Assembly: GCA_900472675.1 (NCBI GenBank)
Contig: UCJA01000022.1
Span: forward strand, 1 to 64,000
Source: Hyphomicrobiales bacterium
GTDB taxonomy: Bacteria > Pseudomonadota > Alphaproteobacteria > Rhizobiales > Rhizobiaceae
Reading direction: 5' to 3'
DNA: 64,000 bases
Part shown: in pieces, positions 60,199 through 64,000 of the stretch
Layout: every line of letters starts with the position of its first letter
How positions within the stretch are numbered: position 1 is the first letter of the stretch
Program-made: the position numbers and the translations under genes
Notes under the pieces: generated by a model
What the model was told of the DNA's origin: nothing
What the model saw: only the letters and a program-made list of their open reading frames with translations
Database searches by the model: none

Positions 60199-60226
60199 AA
60201 AAAACGCCGCAGATGTTGCTGCGGCG
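60199..60226 (-). terminator. Rho-independent terminator of the TonB receptor gene
   Basis: On the minus strand CGCCGCAG, a six-base loop and CTGCGGCG form a perfect eight-pair stem followed by TTTTTT (60204-60199). It lies 38 bases beyond the receptor stop codon. Confidence 0.92.
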
Positions 60227-60263
60227 CGGTTCCGGTGGTTGAGTCTGTCTGGTCCAGAGCGTC

Positions 60264-62552
60264 CTAGAACTGCTTGGTGAGGGAGAGCTTGAAGCTGCGG
60301 CCGGGCTCGCTGAAGTAGTCCCGCGCGGCAAGCGTCGTCCCGTCCGGCACGCTGACGGCGTCCCAGTATGTCTTGTCGAAGATGTTGAACACGCCCGCCT
60401 GGACCTTCAGGCCGCGCAGTTCGATCTCGCCGATCCGCTCGGGCGCCCACCAGAGGGTGGCGTCGACCAGCCCGTAGCCCGGCGCCTTGAAGCCCGTGCC
60501 GCTGACCTTGTTGCGGGCGGAGGCAAGCGTCAGCGAGACGTCCGAACCCCAGGTTTCCGCGGCGTAGCCCAGGCCGACGATGGCCTTCAGCGGCGCCACG
60601 GAATTGAGATTGTCGCCGGTTTCGGTGTTGCGGCCATGGGTCCAGGCAAACGAGCCCCAGGTGCGCCAGTTGGGCTGGAAGCGCCACTCGCCGCCCAGTT
60701 CGACGCCGTAGATCCGGACGCGGTCGAGATTGTCGTAGCCGGTGATGCCGCCGATCGGATATTCGCCGCCGGGCGGTGCGATGGTGACGGTATCGATGAA
60801 GTTGCGGTAGTAATTGTTGAACAGCGTGGCCTTGAGGGAATAATCGGGCGCATCGTATTTCGCGCCGATCTCGAAGCCGTTGCTGGTTTCGGTTTCCAGC
60901 TGCGGATTGCCGATGGTGGCATAGGAGCCGGGGGAACCGTAGTTCTGGTAGAGCTCGGTTGCGGTCGGGGCGCGGAAGCCGCGGGCATATTGCGCAAAGA
61001 GCTCCAGTTCGTGTGTCGCCTTCCAACCGAGGCGAAGCTTCGGCGAAATGCCGACGTCGTCGTTGGACTGGAGATAGGACGGGTCGAAGTTCGGGCTGTT
61101 TTCGAAGGCAGCGGTGGATTTCGGATCGTAGCTGTACCAGTCGAAGCGAAGCCCGGGGGTCACCGTCAGCCTGTCTTCGAAGAACTTGATGTCATCCTCC
61201 GCATAAAAGCCGAAGACGACGCCGTCGACATCCGGCATGTCGGAGGAGTTGGAGTGGAGGAGGCGGCAGGACTGGGGGCCGAAGGGCTGCGGGATCGTCG
61301 TCCAGTCGACATCCGGGCAATTGTCGACGCCTGCCGAATACTGGTGGACATCCTGCCAGGAGAGCTCGCCGCCGAAGCGGAAGCTGTGGGTCAGGCCGCC
61401 GATCTCGGTCTCCTTGGCGGCGCTTCCGGTCAGCCCGTAGGTCGACTGTTCGATCATATTGTCACGCTTGTAGAGCCCCGAGGGGTAGCCATAGTAAAAG
61501 GGATCGCCGGGGATGATGCCGCCCAGCGCGCTCGGGATGCGAATGCCGTCGGTGGTGTTGTTGATGCGCTGGCGCTGCCAGAAGGCGGTGATATTGGCCT
61601 GGTCCAGCCAGTCGCTTCCGTCCGGGGAGATGAAGTCATAGGCGGCCGAGACGCGCTTTCGGTCGGTTTCCTCGCCTGACTGAAGGGTTCCCGGCACGTA
61701 GCTGGCGCTGCTGCCGCGCCGGTTGTCGCTGTCCTCGTCGCGGTTGAAGGTTTCGGCGGTCAGGCCCAGCCGGTGGCCGCCGTCGATGTACTGGTGGAAT
61801 TTCATCAGAAGGTTCTTATGGTTGAAGTCCATGGGGTTGGCCTCGGTGCGCGTGGTGCCGTAGCCGCTAACCTCGCCCTGGTTATCGGTCTCGTGGCCGC
61901 GCTTGTAGCCGCCCTGAACCAGCAGCCAGGTATCCTCGACATGGCCGGCGATGGTGGCGCTGCTGCCGATGCTGCGGTCGGCGCTGTCGTAGGTGGTCTT
62001 GGTGAGCGCCCCGAAGCTCTTGCCGTCCGGGACGATGTCCTCCGGGTTCAAGGTGTAGAGCTGTACGGCGCCGCCGAGCGCACCGGAGCCGGCACGGCTG
62101 GAATCGGCACCCTTGGTGATGTCGATGGCCGACAGGCTTTCGAAGTCAAAGGTGCTGGCGCCGCCCTTGGCGCTCTGGCGGGGATCGATCAGCCAGGGAA
62201 TGCGGATGCCGTCGATGGTCGTCAGCACCCGCTCGTTCTGCAGGCCGCGGATGTTGATGCTCTTGCTGTTGGTATTGACGTTGACCCCGGCATCGACCCG
62301 GCGGGCAAAATCGCGGAAGCTGGTGACCATGCGCTGCTGCAGCACACTGCGTTCGGTCGTCTCGGTCAGCGGCGATTCGACGATGCGGCCGGTCTTGCGG
62401 TCGCGAAGCACGATCGGCTTCAGCTGCGTGGAGATGGCGGCCGGGTCGTCAGCGACGGCGGCCTCCTGCGCGCCAGCCGTCGTCAGGCTGCAGGTCAAAA
62501 GAACGGCGGTGCCGGCAAACAGTGCGCGGTGTCTCGGCGAAATTGTAGCCAT
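60264..62552 (-). CDS. TonB-dependent haem/haemoglobin receptor
   Basis: A 762-residue outer-membrane receptor of the haemoglobin/transferrin/lactoferrin family, similar in length and plan to rhizobial ShmR/HmuR. After a signal peptide (to about residue 28) comes the plug domain with INIRGLQNERVLTTIDGIRIP and the SSRAGSGALGGAVQLYTLNP block. The 22-strand barrel ends in the canonical aromatic residue (KLSLTKQF). It imports haem across the outer membrane using TonB energy. ATG 62552 has AAGGGG upstream. A TGA-N9-TCA iron box lies in its promoter and a strong terminator follows; no hmuTUV transport genes are adjacent. Confidence 0.92.
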   Translation of the reverse strand: MATISPRHRALFAGTAVLLTCSLTTAGAQEAAVADDPAAISTQLKPIVLRDRKTGRIVESPLTETTERSVLQQRMVTSFRDFARRVDAGVNVNTNSKSINIRGLQNERVLTTIDGIRIPWLIDPRQSAKGGASTFDFESLSAIDITKGADSSRAGSGALGGAVQLYTLNPEDIVPDGKSFGALTKTTYDSADRSIGSSATIAGHVEDTWLLVQGGYKRGHETDNQGEVSGYGTTRTEANPMDFNHKNLLMKFHQYIDGGHRLGLTAETFNRDEDSDNRRGSSASYVPGTLQSGEETDRKRVSAAYDFISPDGSDWLDQANITAFWQRQRINNTTDGIRIPSALGGIIPGDPFYYGYPSGLYKRDNMIEQSTYGLTGSAAKETEIGGLTHSFRFGGELSWQDVHQYSAGVDNCPDVDWTTIPQPFGPQSCRLLHSNSSDMPDVDGVVFGFYAEDDIKFFEDRLTVTPGLRFDWYSYDPKSTAAFENSPNFDPSYLQSNDDVGISPKLRLGWKATHELELFAQYARGFRAPTATELYQNYGSPGSYATIGNPQLETETSNGFEIGAKYDAPDYSLKATLFNNYYRNFIDTVTIAPPGGEYPIGGITGYDNLDRVRIYGVELGGEWRFQPNWRTWGSFAWTHGRNTETGDNLNSVAPLKAIVGLGYAAETWGSDVSLTLASARNKVSGTGFKAPGYGLVDATLWWAPERIGEIELRGLKVQAGVFNIFDKTYWDAVSVPDGTTLAARDYFSEPGRSFKLSLTKQF

Positions 62553-62676
62553 GGTTTACCCCTTGATAAGACATGCAGAAGCCTCGCGCGCCGCGACCTG
62601 CGGACGCGCGTCGAGCCAGATGAGAAATGTCGTATTCCGCCTATGCGGAAGCCCCGGCAGCAGGTCTAGTGAATCA

Positions 62677-62691
62677 TGAGCAAAAGAGTCA
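62677..62691 (-). promoter_or_regulatory. Candidate RirA iron-responsive box and -35 element
   Basis: On the minus strand TGA-CTCTTTTGC-TCA fits the TGA-N9-TCA core of the rhizobial iron-responsive operator bound by RirA. It overlaps TTGACT, a plausible -35 element, about 125 bases upstream of the TonB receptor start. Only the short core matches, so confidence is moderate. Confidence 0.45.
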
Positions 62692-62881
62692 AGTTTAAAA
62701 ATAACGACTGAGCGGTCAGCCCGTTGCCCTGGTTTCTGCGCGGTCGGATCGCCTGTATCGGGAGCTCGAAGCGGTACGGACGTGCCGCGCTTGCCCGCTC
62801 TCTATTCACAGCAGGCTCTCGTTTCGCTATCGATGAGCGGCGCCTCGCAACGGGGCGCAGCACTTGCAGAGGGGGGAAGAC

Positions 62882-64000
62882 ATGGCAGCGTTCAAATCGG
62901 ACATCGAGATCGCGCGTGCGGCAGCCAAGAAGCCGATCCTGGAGATCGGCGCGAAGCTCGGCATCCCGGTCGAGGCGCTCTCGCCCTATGGGCATGACAA
63001 GGCGAAGATCGGTGCCGATTTCATCGGTTCGCTGTCGGAGCGGCCAAACGGCAAGCTAATCCTGGTGACGGCCATCAACCCGACGCCGGCGGGCGAGGGG
63101 AAGACGACGACGACGGTCGGGCTCGGCGACGGGCTGAACCGGATCGGCAAAAAGGCGGTGATCTGCGTACGCGAGCCGTCGCTCGGCCCCTGCTTCGGTG
63201 TGAAGGGCGGGGCGGCTGGCGGCGGCTATGCGCAGGTGGTGCCGATGGAAGACATCAACCTGCATTTCACCGGCGATTTCCACGCAATCACCTCGGCGCA
63301 CAATCTGCTGTCGGCGATGATCGACAACCACATCTACTGGGGCAATGCGCTCGACATCGACACGCGGCGGATTACCTGGCGGCGGGTGATGGACATGAAC
63401 GACCGGGCACTGCGCCAGGCGGTGACCTCGCTCGGCGGCGTGTCGAACGGGTTTCCGCGCGAAAGCGGCTTCGATATCACGGTCGCCTCGGAGGTGATGG
63501 CGATCCTCTGCCTCTCTGAGGATCTCGCTGATCTAGAAGCCCGGCTCGGCGGCATCGTCATCGGCTACCGGACGGACCGCTCCGCCGTGTTTGCGCGCGA
63601 CATCAAGGCAGACCGGGCCATGGCTGTGCTGCTGAAGGATGCCATGCAGCCGAACCTGGTGCAGACGCTCGAAAACAATCCGGCGCTGGTGCATGGCGGC
63701 CCGTTCGCCAATATCGCGCATGGCTGCAATTCGGTGATCGCCACCAAGACGGCGCTGAAGCTCGGTGATTACGTGGTAACGGAGGCAGGCTTCGGCGCGG
63801 ATCTCGGCGCGGAGAAGTTCTTCGACATCAAATGCCGCAAGGCGGGCTTAAAGCCCGATGCGGCAGTGATCGTGGCGACGGTACGGGCGCTGAAAATGAA
63901 CGGCGGCGTCAAGAAGGATGCCCTGTCGGAGGAAAACGTCGAGGCGCTGGTCAAGGGCTGCGCCAATCTCGGCCGCCATATCGCCAACGTGCGCCAGTTC
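62882..64000 (+). CDS. fhs: Formate-tetrahydrofolate ligase (partial, runs off the right edge)
   Basis: The first 373 codons of an enzyme normally near 555 residues; the frame is open to the end of the window. Fhs makes 10-formyltetrahydrofolate from formate, THF and ATP in one-carbon metabolism. The P-loop is TPAGEGKT at 68-75, followed by [20 protein letters not shown] and [20 protein letters not shown], both strongly conserved. ATG 62882 is preceded by a G-rich ribosome-binding site ending at 62880. It is divergent from the TonB receptor across about 330 bases with no visible riboswitch. Confidence 0.96.
   Translation, partial: MAAFKSDIEIARAAAKKPILEIGAKLGIPVEALSPYGHDKAKIGADFIGSLSERPNGKLILVTAINPTPAGEGKTTTTVGLGDGLNRIGKKAVICVREPSLGPCFGVKGGAAGGGYAQVVPMEDINLHFTGDFHAITSAHNLLSAMIDNHIYWGNALDIDTRRITWRRVMDMNDRALRQAVTSLGGVSNGFPRESGFDITVASEVMAILCLSEDLADLEARLGGIVIGYRTDRSAVFARDIKADRAMAVLLKDAMQPNLVQTLENNPALVHGGPFANIAHGCNSVIATKTALKLGDYVVTEAGFGADLGAEKFFDIKCRKAGLKPDAAVIVATVRALKMNGGVKKDALSEENVEALVKGCANLGRHIANVRQF

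Noticed and set aside
62553-62881. Riboswitch upstream of fhs
   Set aside because: The region lacks recognisable conserved aptamer cores and is too unstructured by eye to support a call.
1-64000. tRNA, rRNA, CRISPR array, transposase or integrase genes
   Set aside because: None were visible on either strand; repeats found are palindromic intergenic elements without spacers or recombinases.

Overview
The window is chromosomal DNA of a GC-rich alphaproteobacterium of the Rhizobiaceae (Rhizobium / Agrobacterium / Sinorhizobium group). Evidence: a bdhA-xdhA-xdhB operon arranged as in Sinorhizobium meliloti, a BacA/SbmA peptide transporter, a choXWV choline transporter, a SigF/NrsF (ECF16-type) regulatory pair, a TGA-N9-TCA iron-box candidate and rhizobial palindromic intergenic repeats. 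No rRNA, tRNA, CRISPR array, prophage or complete insertion sequence was seen. I count about 57 protein genes; the last (fhs) runs off the right edge. Product names are family assignments read from motifs. Starts were moved to the best ATG/GTG/TTG with a ribosome-binding site where needed.

Layout. 1-4 kb: a GAF histidine kinase between two oppositely oriented copies of a palindromic repeat, then a divergent AraC regulator / SDR pair. 4-9 kb: bdhA-xdhA-xdhB on the minus strand, divergent from a manganese catalase with a general-stress-type promoter. 10-17.5 kb: diguanylate cyclase, glycerol kinase, DD-carboxypeptidase, a frameshifted GFA-family gene, GST, MBL hydrolase and an AraC regulator. 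17.6-23.4 kb: HWE histidine kinase with overlapping receiver, LLM oxidoreductase, a methionine aminopeptidase whose 3' tip is duplicated downstream, and an isochorismatase-MFS pair. 23.4-30.2 kb: bacA, a polysaccharide deacetylase-like protein, a YfgM-like protein and der, a 27-residue membrane microprotein and a glycosyltransferase. 30.3-32.7 kb: a lower-GC patch with an SDR and a methyltransferase, bordered by gene-end stubs. 32.9-37.6 kb: OafA-type acyltransferase, KDG kinase and alpha-glucosidase. 37.6-44.4 kb: an arsR-SRPBCC-GFA operon with two palindromic operators, a LuxR-type regulator, small secreted or metal-related proteins, an antiporter and an orphan Liv-type binding protein.

44.5-47.9 kb is the most coherent system. 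A sigma factor and its NrsF anti-sigma face a methionine-rich periplasmic peptide, a cytochrome b and a Tat-exported molybdopterin reductase. The two transcription units are driven from near-identical divergent ECF promoters (TGTAACC-N16-CGWA). The set matches the SigF/NrsF-MrpX-YedY1/YedZ1 hypochlorite-scavenging system described in Azospira. 47.9-59.9 kb: an omega-aminotransferase, PhoX, an ArsR repressor with the cysteine spacing of SqrR/BigR persulfide sensors next to a HugZ haem protein, choXWV, tdk, two genes of unknown function and a LuxR solo. 60-64 kb: a haem/haemoglobin TonB receptor with a putative iron box, divergent from fhs.
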